A stretch of 31,057 nucleotides of DNA from Bacteroidota bacterium (lineage in GTDB: Bacteria > Bacteroidota > Bacteroidia > Chitinophagales > Chitinophagaceae), in contig JAEZAM010000024.1 in NCBI GenBank assembly GCA_023430465.1, positions 1 through 31,057 of the forward strand, read 5' to 3'. The stretch's first letter is position 1. Each line of letters starts with the position of its first letter. The notes under the pieces are model-generated. The model was not told where the DNA came from. It saw only the letters and a list, made by a program, of their open reading frames with translations, and did not search any database. Shown here in pieces: positions 15,990 to 25,400 of this stretch. Position numbers and translations under genes: made by a program.

Positions 15990-17531
15990 TTATTCCCACT
16001 CGATAGTAGCGGGCGGTTTGCTGCTGATATCATAAACCACCCTGTTTATCCCCCGCACATTGTTGATGATTTCGTTGGATACATTGGCCAGGAACTCATA
16101 AGGGAGATGCGACCAGTCAGCCGTCATCCCGTCCACACTGGTTACTGCGCGCAATGCAACCGTGAATTCATATGTGCGTTCATCACCCATGACGCCCACA
16201 CTTTTCACAGGCAATAAGATAGCTCCTGCCTGCCAAACAGTTGCATACAGGTTGTTATCTTTCAACGCCTTGATATACAAGTGATCAGCTTCTTGCAACA
16301 ATTGTACCTTTTCCTCTGTGATCTCACCGAGTATCCTGATGGCCAGGCCAGGCCCGGGGAAGGGGTGGCGGTCGATCATGTCGGCCGGGATGCCGAGTTC
16401 GCGGCCAACCTTTCTCACCTCATCCTTGAACAGTGAACGCAGTGGCTCTACCAGTTCGAGATGTAAATGAGCGGGAAGGCCCCCCACGTTGTGGTGTGAC
16501 TTAATGGTCACCGAAGGTCCATGCACTGACACACTTTCGATCACATCCGGGTAAATCGTACCCTGGCCGAGTAGCCCGATGCCTTCAAGGCTTTTTGCTT
16601 CTTCCTGGAAAATATCGATGAAGAGGCTGCCAATTACTTTTCGTTTTGCTTCCGGATCTGTCTTTCCTTCCAGTTCTTTATAGAATCGTTGCTTTGCGTC
16701 GATGCCTTTTACATTCAGGCCGATCTTGGCATAGGTATCCAGTACGTTTTGGAATTCATCCTTGCGCAGCACACCATTATCAACAAAGATCCCGAACAGA
16801 CGGTCCCCGATAGCTCGGTGAATAAGCGTGGCGGCAACTGTGCTGTCAACACCACCGCTCAGAGCCATCACCACTTTGCGGTCGCCGATCTGTTTCTTCA
16901 ACGCCTCCACAGTATCCGTGATGAAATGCGCCGGTGTCCAATCGCGGGAGCAGCCACAAATATTAACCAGGAAATTCGTCAGGATCTTTTTCCCTTCAGT
17001 GGAATGGTAAACTTCGGGATGAAACTGCACGCCATACAATGCACAGGATCCGTCGTTGGCGTTTTGCCGGAATGCAGCTACAGGAATGCTGTCAGTATCG
17101 GCGAGTAATTCAAATCCTGCCGGCAACTCCTTGATGGTATCACTATGGCTCATCCACACCTGGGTGGGAGAAAGAACACCTTTCAGCAATATATCGTCCG
17201 GCTGCCGTATCTGCAGCAAGGCCCGGCCATATTCACGTTTATTACTTTTTGCAACAACCCCACCATACCTCCGTGCAGTGAGCTGTGCTCCATAACATAC
17301 ACCAAGTACGGGTACATTGGCCGTCATCGCTGCCACATCCACATCGGGAGCATTGGCTTCATTCACGGAAAACGGGGAGCCGGAGAGAATGATTCCTTTC
17401 AAACCCGGCTCAAACACCACCGGCCGGGAAAAAGGGACGATTTCACAATATACGTTGGCCTCTCGTACAGCCCTGGCTATCAACTGCGTATATTGAGAGC
17501 CGAAATCGAGAATAAGGATCTTTTCCGTCAT
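15990..17531 (-). CDS. guaA: GMP synthase (glutamine-hydrolysing)
   Basis: A 513-residue cytosolic enzyme that converts XMP to GMP using glutamine and ATP, the last step of guanine nucleotide synthesis. The class I amidotransferase half has the catalytic triad C79 (VLGVCYGAQ), H171 and E173 (FHPEVYHS). The ATP-pyrophosphatase half has the PP-loop SGGVDS (225-230), and the XMP-binding dimerisation domain ends with the conserved KPPATIEWE. Length and all motifs are standard. It is divergent from the GIN-domain lipoprotein gene. Confidence 0.97.
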   Translation of the reverse strand: MTEKILILDFGSQYTQLIARAVREANVYCEIVPFSRPVVFEPGLKGIILSGSPFSVNEANAPDVDVAAMTANVPVLGVCYGAQLTARRYGGVVAKSNKREYGRALLQIRQPDDILLKGVLSPTQVWMSHSDTIKELPAGFELLADTDSIPVAAFRQNANDGSCALYGVQFHPEVYHSTEGKKILTNFLVNICGCSRDWTPAHFITDTVEALKKQIGDRKVVMALSGGVDSTVAATLIHRAIGDRLFGIFVDNGVLRKDEFQNVLDTYAKIGLNVKGIDAKQRFYKELEGKTDPEAKRKVIGSLFIDIFQEEAKSLEGIGLLGQGTIYPDVIESVSVHGPSVTIKSHHNVGGLPAHLHLELVEPLRSLFKDEVRKVGRELGIPADMIDRHPFPGPGLAIRILGEITEEKVQLLQEADHLYIKALKDNNLYATVWQAGAILLPVKSVGVMGDERTYEFTVALRAVTSVDGMTADWSHLPYEFLANVSNEIINNVRGINRVVYDISSKPPATIEWE

Positions 17532-17538
17532 GGTGCTG

Positions 17539-17569
17539 CGAAGGTAAACAGACCGCGCCTGAAAGCCAA
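17539..17569 (-). promoter_or_regulatory. Candidate guaA promoter
   Basis: On the minus strand TACCTTCG (17546-17539) is one base off TAnnTTTG and lies 7 bp before the guaA ATG. TTG (17569-17567) is 20 bp upstream of it, near the usual -33/-7 spacing. The leader would be almost absent, so this is tentative. Confidence 0.3.
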
Positions 17570-17666
17570 CTGAACCACAAAGAAGCGTGTAACCTGGTTT
17601 CCCTGTCCAACGTCTTATGCTTTATATCCGGTTTTAATTTTAATTTTCCATTCAAACCAACACATC

Positions 17667-18386
17667 ATGAGACTTTTTTCCTTGTTCTGCCTCGCTGCAC
17701 TCCTTACACTGACCGCCTGCGACTTCACCGGCCGCAGGGTGAGGGGTGATGGCAACATCACCAGCCGTGACCACAAGATCACCGGTTTTACGGGAGTTGA
17801 TGTCAGCGGCGCCATTGACGTGATCGTTACCGGGGACTCTGTAACCTCGGTGCGACTGGAAACAGATAACAACCTGCATGAACATATAGAAGTGTACGAA
17901 GATCATGGCGTGCTTCATGCATCCACCCGCAACAATATAAATCCGGATCCTACACGCGGCATCAAACTCTATGTGTCCGCACCCGCTCTGAACTATTTTG
18001 AAGCATCCGGCGCCTGCAGCATTGTGAGCAAGAACAGGATCACGACGAGTAAGCCCGTGGAGGTGGGACTCAGCGGAGCTTCTACGTTGAAGCTTGATAT
18101 CAAAGCGCCATCCATACGTGTTGACGGAAGCGGGGCGTCCAATATCAATCTTTCCGGTGAAACAAGAACCCTGGATATCGACGGGTCTGGCAGCACTGAA
18201 GTCCGCGCATTTGGATTGCTGTCGGAAACCACCAACATCGGGTTATCCGGCGCCGGTACAGCAGAAGTCTATGCTAGTGTGAAATTGAACGTGAATGGCA
18301 GCGGTGCATCCGATGTGCGCTACAAGGGCAACGCCACCGTCACCTCCGACCTGAGCGGTGCCGGCAGCCTGAAGAAAGTGGAATAG
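17667..18386 (+). CDS. Head-GIN-domain (DUF2807) putative lipoprotein
   Basis: A 239-residue protein with a lipoprotein signal (MRLFSLFCLAALLTLTAC; lipobox LTAC, lipidated C18). The rest is the GIN/auto-transporter adhesin-type head domain: a right-handed beta-helix-like series of short repeats with recurring SGAxxVxxxG and GSGAS motifs (VDVSGAIDVIVTGDS, EASGACSIVSK, DGSGASNINLSGETR). Such proteins are common Bacteroidota envelope proteins of unknown role, probably structural or adhesive. The GSGA repeats are tandem-like within the protein but normal for the family. The gene is divergent from guaA. Confidence 0.88.
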   Translation: MRLFSLFCLAALLTLTACDFTGRRVRGDGNITSRDHKITGFTGVDVSGAIDVIVTGDSVTSVRLETDNNLHEHIEVYEDHGVLHASTRNNINPDPTRGIKLYVSAPALNYFEASGACSIVSKNRITTSKPVEVGLSGASTLKLDIKAPSIRVDGSGASNINLSGETRTLDIDGSGSTEVRAFGLLSETTNIGLSGAGTAEVYASVKLNVNGSGASDVRYKGNATVTSDLSGAGSLKKVE

Positions 18387-18400
18387 TTTGCGGGATGCGG

Positions 18401-18494
18401 GCCTGCCTGCCGGAGCGAAGCTAGGATGCTGGGTACTGGATGCTGGATACTTCATTTTTGCGTTCTTTGCCTCCTTTGCTTCTTTGCGTGAAAC
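18401..18494 (+). repeat. Mixed repeat cluster: palindrome half-site, CTGGATG heptamers, CTTTGC octamers
   Basis: Three repeat families follow one another: CCTGCCTGCCGG (18402-18413, like the palindrome at 2945), three and a half family A heptamers (18423-18449), and family D, CTTTGCNY octamers ending CTTTGCGTGAAAC (18457-18494). The family D part is nearly identical to 27880-27916. The cluster makes an upstream in-frame extension of the next gene (from 18388) look coding when it is not. Confidence 0.8.
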
Positions 18495-18504
18495 CAAACT
18501 GCTT

Positions 18505-19863
18505 ATGACCTCACGACGTGACTTCATCCGGCAATCCGCCCTCGCCACCGGCGGACTGCTGTTAGCACAATCATCTTTTGCCGGGATATTAAACCCTGCA
18601 AAACGAAAAGTCATCATCATCGGTGCCGGCTTTGCCGGGCTGGCAGCCGCCTGCTATCTCCGGAAAAAGAAGATCGATTGCATAATACTTGAAGCGCGTA
18701 ACCGCATAGGCGGCAGAGTTCACTCGCACGTCATTGATCCCGCCGAGAATCTCGTCATAGAGCTCGGTGCCGAATGGGTGGGCAACTCACACACCCGGCT
18801 CCAAAACCTCTGCAATGAATTCGGCCTTGAGCTGCAGGATAACCAGTTTGACACACACCTCATCTACAAAGGCGGTTATCACCGCGCCGGCCAATGGGAC
18901 TACAGTGAGGACTGGAAGAAAAAATTCAAAGAAATCATCACAGGTTATCCGAAGATGAGCCAGGCAGATAAACTCAAACTCGATCAGACCGATTGGTGGC
19001 GTTTTCTGGTAAACAAGGGCTGTGAAGGCAGAGACCTCGATATCCGCGAATTACTCGACAGCACCGATTTTGGTGAAAGTATCCGGCATGTATCTGCCTT
19101 TGCCGCCCTGGCTGAGTACGCAGAAAGCAGCGAGAAAAATGAAATGGATCTTAAGATAAAAGGTGGAAACAGCTCGCTGGCTACAAAGATGGCCGCGTTT
19201 ATCGGCGAAGAACGGATCCATCTTCAACATGCGGTGCAGCGCGTTGTCCAGACAAAAACAGGTGTCAGGGTTTTCTGCAGCAATGGAAAAGAATTCACCG
19301 GCGACAAGATCATTTGCACAGTGCCGACTTACGCTCTCGGCCGCATCAAATGGGAACCGGGCCTGCCGGCTGACCAGGTTAAAGCTATGGGTGAACTGCA
19401 ATACGCTCGTATCAACAAAAATCCATTGCTGTTTTCCGAAAGATTCTGGAGGGAGGAGAGATTTGATATGGTAACCGATCAACTACCACATTATTTTTAT
19501 CATGCCACGCGCAACCAGCCCTCAAAAAAAGGGGTGCTGATATCCTACACAATCGGCGATAAAGCGGCGGTGATCGCCAACCAAACAGACGAATGGAAAG
19601 CCAATGCCATCCAGCAAACCCTGCAACCCCATTTTGGTGATGTAAAAGCATTGCTGGAAAAGCAGGCTAATTATTATTGGGGCAATGATGAATACTCCAG
19701 GGGATCCTATGCTGTCTATGGCAAAGGACAATGGTTCCGCCTCCGCCCGATCCTTAGCCGCAGTCATATTCACACGCATTTCGCAGGTGAACATCTTGCC
19801 GACTGGCAGGGATTCATGGAAGGCGCAATCAACACCGGCGAAGATGCCGCTGCAAAAATCTGA
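18505..19863 (+). CDS. Tat-exported FAD-dependent amine oxidase-like protein
   Basis: A 452-residue flavoprotein of the monoamine oxidase/phytoene desaturase superfamily. It starts with a twin-arginine signal (TSRRDFIRQSALATGGLLLAQ), so folding and FAD loading occur before export. The dinucleotide-binding motif VIIIGAGFAGLAAA (GAGFAG 40-45) and LEARNRIGGRVHS follow; ELGAEWVG and the C-terminal FAD contact THFAGEHLADWQGFMEGAINTGEDAA complete the fold. The likely reaction is oxidation of an amine to an aldehyde with release of hydrogen peroxide, substrate unknown. ATG 18505 is chosen because upstream codons lie in interspersed repeats. Its stop directly abuts the stop of the convergent pbpC gene. 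Confidence 0.88.
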   Translation: MTSRRDFIRQSALATGGLLLAQSSFAGILNPAKRKVIIIGAGFAGLAAACYLRKKKIDCIILEARNRIGGRVHSHVIDPAENLVIELGAEWVGNSHTRLQNLCNEFGLELQDNQFDTHLIYKGGYHRAGQWDYSEDWKKKFKEIITGYPKMSQADKLKLDQTDWWRFLVNKGCEGRDLDIRELLDSTDFGESIRHVSAFAALAEYAESSEKNEMDLKIKGGNSSLATKMAAFIGEERIHLQHAVQRVVQTKTGVRVFCSNGKEFTGDKIICTVPTYALGRIKWEPGLPADQVKAMGELQYARINKNPLLFSERFWREERFDMVTDQLPHYFYHATRNQPSKKGVLISYTIGDKAAVIANQTDEWKANAIQQTLQPHFGDVKALLEKQANYYWGNDEYSRGSYAVYGKGQWFRLRPILSRSHIHTHFAGEHLADWQGFMEGAINTGEDAAAKI

Positions 19864-22206
19864 TCAAAGATGTACATACTTCACCGTGATATTAATGTCC
19901 CGGTTCCGGCCTTTGTCATCGCTACAGGAAATTTTCACCGGCCCTTCCGCAGGTGAGAAGAACTGAATCTCCCCCGGATGACTTGCCTTGAAGAATTTGT
20001 TATTGATATACCAGTAAACCTTGCTCACATCATTGGCCGTGCGGCAGCTTAATTGCAGGGGTTCCGGCTGTGTCCTGCTGATCAGGTACTCTGTACCGTT
20101 TGCCGGCGAACTGATGGCTGGTGCGGATCCTTTGAAGATCAGCTCGCATTGAGGATTGTGCGGCGGGATCTTTTCATAGGCTACATTGTTCTGATCCATC
20201 CACTCCATGATGTCGGCATCGGTGATACGGTATTGCTTTTTTCGGAAGCCCGCTTCCGGCTGACAAGATTTGCAATAAGACATGGATTCGTCCGGGCTGA
20301 TTGCGATCTCCTGGCGGTTGTTGCATACCTGTGCAGGTGATACCAACGGTATGAAATAATCAGACACAATATTTGTGCAATGTGCCGCAGGGACCAGGCC
20401 GGTCTCGCTGCATACCATGCGTTGGCCGCAATCTTCAGGCATGCTGAACCATTCCCGGTCTGAATCATAGTCGATGGTGTTGAACAGCCGGAAAAGGAGC
20501 GGAGTAGCCGTGCCGGCACCGCTAAGACCCGCCACACCTGAGCCCGAGAAATTTCCTGTCCATACACCAATCGTATATCGCTTGTTATAACCAATACTCC
20601 AACCATCTTTGCGGCCATAGCTGGTGCCGGTTTTCCAGGCTATTTTCGGCATCTTTTCAGTGGCGCTCCAGTTCAGGGGAAAATCAGGTCTGTTCACCCG
20701 CGATAAAATTTCATTGATCATGAAGGTCGAAGCTGGTGAAATGAGCTGTCTGCCACGACGAATGCTGTCCTCTTTCAGGAAACCAAGCGGTGCATAGTTG
20801 CCATCATGGGCAAAGGAGGCGAACAAGGCAGTGAGTTCTTCAAGGGTTGTGCCACAGCCACCCAGGATCATCGAGAGCCCGAGCTTTTGCCGGTCTTTCC
20901 GTACCTGTTGGAATCCGCTCATGGATAGTCCTTCCACCAGCCGGTCCTTCCCGAGCATGCGAAGACCTTTCACCGCAGGTATATTGAGCGAACGCTCCAA
21001 TGCAAATTCTACGCTTACGTAGCCATTGAATTTTTCATCATAATTCTCCGGTGCATATCCTTCATAGTTGACGGATACATCATTCATGATCGTCTTTGGT
21101 GTAAGCAGCCCTTCATCAAAGCACATGGCATATAACAGCGGCTTGAGTGTACTGCCCGGCTGCCGGATTGCCTGTGCGCCATTTACCTGCCCACCATCGG
21201 TGGTATCGAGAAAGCCTGATGAACCAACGTAGGAGATCACTTGGTTGGTTTCATTGTCCACGATCACCACGGCGGCATTCCTTATACCGCGGAGCCGTAG
21301 CGAGCGTACATAATCCTCCACGATCTTCTCGGTTTTGAGTTGGGTATTGAGATCAATGCTGGTTTCAATAGTATGCCCACCCCTTTTTTTCAGTTTGTAC
21401 GAGAGGTGGGGGATATAATGAGGCACCGCATGTCGGGTGGCTGTCAATGGCTCCGCCAATGCGTCCTCTATTTCTTTTTTTGTGAAAACCTGGTCATCGG
21501 CGAACAGTTGCAGCCACCTGTTCCGCTCCTGTACGATCAGGTCGTTGTTGCGGCCGATACGCAGGCTGGACGGTCGGTTCGGGATGATGCTCAAGGCCGT
21601 TATCTCGGCAAGCGAGAGGTGGTCCGGGTTCTTTTTAAAATAAAGTAAAGAAGCAGCCTTCACTCCTTCAATGTTTCCACCATAGGGAACGAGATTGAGA
21701 TAAAGCTGGAGGATTTCATCCTTGCTGTATTTCCATTCCAACTGAAATGCCCGAAATGCCTCGATCACTTTGCTGATGATGTTCCTTGGTCTTCGTTCAA
21801 GTGCCCTGGCCACCTGCATCGTAATGGTACTGGCCCCACTGGTGGTTTTCATCCGGAAAATGTTCATCGTCATGGCCCGCACGAGGGCAAATGGATTCAC
21901 GCCGGGATGATGATAGAAATGCCGGTCCTCCTTCGCGACGATCGCCTTTCGCAGCACGGGTGAGATCTCGCTGAGCTCGGTCTTCATTCTCCATTTCTCA
22001 TCCGGCGTAAGGTAGGCATTGACAAGCTCGCCTTTGTTGTCAGTGATGATCGTGGAGTAGGAAACCCGGTCTGGTACAGGAAAAAGAAGGTTCAGCAGAA
22101 GAAAAAGCAGGAACGAAGCAACTGAAAAGATCAGCAGCCGCTTTGCAAATCGCCTGATTGATTGTCGGGTTATCCTGGGTCTTAGTCTCACGTTACCTGG
22201 TGGCAT
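19864..22206 (-). CDS. pbpC: Penicillin-binding protein 1C
   Basis: A 780-residue bifunctional peptidoglycan synthase anchored by one N-terminal transmembrane helix (about 24-42). The GT51 glycosyltransferase domain has the catalytic EDRHFYHHPGVNP (E93) and TITMQVARAL. The transpeptidase has STLK (S352, K355), SLN (406-408) and KTG (525-527). The C-terminal part (about 690-780) matches the BiPBP_C beta-sandwich of PBP1C proteins. The next gene, read divergently, is an alpha-2-macroglobulin, the conserved partner of pbpC in many bacteria. The start ATG 22206 gives a short basic cytoplasmic tail before the helix. Confidence 0.95.
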   Translation of the reverse strand: MPPGNVRLRPRITRQSIRRFAKRLLIFSVASFLLFLLLNLLFPVPDRVSYSTIITDNKGELVNAYLTPDEKWRMKTELSEISPVLRKAIVAKEDRHFYHHPGVNPFALVRAMTMNIFRMKTTSGASTITMQVARALERRPRNIISKVIEAFRAFQLEWKYSKDEILQLYLNLVPYGGNIEGVKAASLLYFKKNPDHLSLAEITALSIIPNRPSSLRIGRNNDLIVQERNRWLQLFADDQVFTKKEIEDALAEPLTATRHAVPHYIPHLSYKLKKRGGHTIETSIDLNTQLKTEKIVEDYVRSLRLRGIRNAAVVIVDNETNQVISYVGSSGFLDTTDGGQVNGAQAIRQPGSTLKPLLYAMCFDEGLLTPKTIMNDVSVNYEGYAPENYDEKFNGYVSVEFALERSLNIPAVKGLRMLGKDRLVEGLSMSGFQQVRKDRQKLGLSMILGGCGTTLEELTALFASFAHDGNYAPLGFLKEDSIRRGRQLISPASTFMINEILSRVNRPDFPLNWSATEKMPKIAWKTGTSYGRKDGWSIGYNKRYTIGVWTGNFSGSGVAGLSGAGTATPLLFRLFNTIDYDSDREWFSMPEDCGQRMVCSETGLVPAAHCTNIVSDYFIPLVSPAQVCNNRQEIAISPDESMSYCKSCQPEAGFRKKQYRITDADIMEWMDQNNVAYEKIPPHNPQCELIFKGSAPAISSPANGTEYLISRTQPEPLQLSCRTANDVSKVYWYINNKFFKASHPGEIQFFSPAEGPVKISCSDDKGRNRDINITVKYVHL

Positions 22207-22437
22207 CCATTGCCGTTAACAAAGATTTATATTATGATCCAAATACAACCGCCGCTTGCAAGCCTGTAGCTGCCTTATGGAAATTATGAGGTTCTGCACC
22301 ACAGTAAAGATATTTCCCCGGCATTATCTTCACAGTAAATTCCGGCAGGTTTTTACAAAAGATAAGCAGGCTGTGAATTTTTTTTGAATCGACGGCATTT
22401 CTTTAACTTACTTTTCTATTAGACCAACCAGAATTAT
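22207..22437. promoter_or_regulatory. Shared upstream region of pbpC and the alpha-2-macroglobulin gene
   Basis: This 231-bp gap must hold both divergent promoters. For the plus-strand gene, TTTG (22383-22386) and TACTTTTC (22409-22416) are spaced 22 bp apart, an imperfect -33/-7 pair. For pbpC a weak minus-strand AATCTTTG (22227-22220) lies 13 bp before the start codon. No small gene or strong hairpin is apparent. Confidence 0.35.
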
Positions 22438-25400
22438 ATGCGTATAAAATTATCAGCAGCAACTATGATCATAGTTGCTATTTTTTTACTGGCGTGTAAC
22501 CGTAACTCCGTATCGCTCAGCTTTACCAACGCCAAAGATGAGGTGCCGGCTCTCGGCAACCTGGTGTTCAGGTTTTCCCAGTCGCTTGTGCCCGACTCTG
22601 TGTTGAATGCGTGGGATTCCTCGGACTATGTGTCTTTCGAGCCGGCCATTCCCGGCCGTTTCCGTTGGGAAAGCCCTGATCAGCTTGTGTTCTCCCCGGC
22701 GCAGCCGCTTGATCCTGCCACCAATTATACCGCGAACATCCGCAAAGAAGTACTACGCTTCAGCAAATATGATAATGTCAAAGATGCGGATAAGATCAAA
22801 TTTCATACACCTGATCTTACACTGGACAATGCACAGGTGGTTTGGGTAGGTGAAAGCAGTACTACTGCCGCGCCTCAACTGGTTCTTGCATTCAACTATA
22901 AAGTGAGTCCGGCTGACCTGAAAGATAAATTGGTGGTGGAAGTGGATGGCAGGAAAACTGATTTCAACATTATAACAGCTTCGCCTGAGACGAAAATGGC
23001 CATTCGGATAAATGGTGTGAAAACAGAAGACAGGAATTTTGATACAAAGGTCACCATTGCAAAAGGATTGAAGCCTGCGGTCGGCGCAAACAGCACAGCA
23101 GAAGCAATCACATCAAGTTTCACTATACCATCTCCCTTCACCCTGCTGATACAGGAAGTGGAAGCCGATCACGACGGAACGGAAGGTACCGTCCGTATCA
23201 CAACCAGCCAGCAGGTGACGGCAGACGGATTAAAGTCGTTCATTTCACTTACCCCGGACGTAGCCTACACTACGGAGATCACCGAAACGGGTTTCAATAT
23301 CCGCAGCGACAAATTCACGGTGGAGAACAGCTATGCATTTACCCTGCGAAAAGGATTGCGCGGAAAGATTGGTGGCGTGCTGAAAGAAGAGTATGCCGGC
23401 AATTTTGCTTTCGGGGCACTTGAAGCAAATATCAACTTTACAAACAGCAAAGGTGTATATCTTTCACGCAAGGGTGGAAAAAACCTGGAAGTGCAGATCA
23501 CGAATGTACCCAAGGTGAAACTGGTCATCTCCAAGATTTATGAATCCAATCTGCTCATGGCAGGTCGGTATGGATACAGTCCACGTGAAACCCAACCCAG
23601 CCGGGCAAGCTACAGCGATGAAGGCGATGGCTATTACTATGATGAATACGGAAGTGGTGATGCCATGCTGGGGGATGTGATCTTCGAGAAAGAAATCGAT
23701 ACCCGTTCACTGCCCAAATCTGCAGGTGGAAGATTGCTCAACCTCGGCCAGTTTGAAGACAGGCTCCAGGATTTCAAAGGCATTTATCATGTCATGCTCC
23801 GTTCCACAGAAGATTACTGGATAAAAGACAGCCGTTTCATCAGCCTTTCAGATCTTGGCCTCATAGCAAAAGAAGGACAGGAGAAGATCTATGTATTCAC
23901 GAACTCCATCAAAACAGCGAAGTCAGTACCGGAAGTGACAGTGGCGGTCTATGCAGCCAATAATCAATTGATCGGCACGGGAACCACTAACGCGGACGGG
24001 GTGGCGGAGATAGCATGGGATAGAAAAGACTTCGCCGGGTTCCGTCCGGCCATGATCATCGCCAAATCAGCAGATGATTTCAATTATCTCCCTTTCAATA
24101 ACACACGCATCAACACCTCCCGGTTCGATGTGGGAGGAAAACGAACCAATGCCAGCGGGCTCGACGCATTCGTATACGCCGAGCGCGATATCTATCGCCC
24201 CGGGGAAAAGGTCAATTTCTCTGTGGTCGTCCGTGACCGGGTTTGGAAAACACCCGGCGAGATACCCCTGAAACTTAAATTTATTTTACCCAACGGGAAA
24301 GAACTCACGAGCCTCCGCAAGACACTCAATGAGGAAGGGGCTGTTGAAGGAAGCATCGACCTTGCCACTTCAGCTATCACCGGGGGTTATACACTCGAAG
24401 TCTATTCTTCTAACGATATCCTGCTCGCTTCAAAAAATTTCTCCATCGAAGAATTCGTACCCGACAGAATCCGGGTGGCTGCAAAACTGGATAAGACCGG
24501 CGTAACACCGGGCGACAAAGCCATCCTAAGCATCAACGCCGTCAATTTCTTTGGCCCGCCTGCATCCAGCCGCAAATATGAAACGGAGATCCAGGTCCGG
24601 CAGAAATATTTTAACCCCGAAAAATTTGCCGACTATGATTTCACACTGGCAAATCAAAACAGCTTCTTCGATAAGATCGTGCGGGAGGGCAAAACCGACG
24701 AGAGTGGCAATGCGACCGAAACTTACGAAGTGCCCGCAACGTATGCCAATATGGGCGCATTGCAGGCAAATTTTTATACAACCGTTTTTGATGAGACCGG
24801 CAGACCAGTGAGCCGTGCTGCCTCTGCAGATATCTATACACAGGATGTTTTCTTCGGTGTCAAACGCGACTGGTTTTATTACTATCCCCTCAACCAGCCG
24901 GTAAAATTCTCGCTTGCTGCAGCCAACAAAGACGGCAACGCTGTTCAATCAACAGCGCGTGTTGTAGTGATCAAACATGAGTATCGCACAGTACTCAGCC
25001 GCAGCGGCAGCTATTTCCGCTACGAGTCGCAAAAAGAAGATAAAGTGATGAGTGAATCGAACATCACGGTCGGAAACAACACAATTTACAATTTCATTCC
25101 ACGGTCCCCGGGCGATTATGAACTCCGGGTCTATCGTCCCGGTGCAGGAAATTATGTGAGCAAAGGCTTTTACAGCTATGGTAGCTGGGGTGGCAATAAC
25201 AACAATTCATTTGAGGTAAGCAACGAGGGCAATATCGAGATCGAGATCGATAAGAAATCATACATGACCGGCGAAAAGGTAAAGGCACTGTTCAAAACGC
25301 CTTTCAGCGGCAGGATGCTCGTAACAATGGAGACCGACCATGTGATCTCGCATCAGTACGTGGATGTAGCGGCGCGTACAGCAGAAGTGGATCTTAAGTT

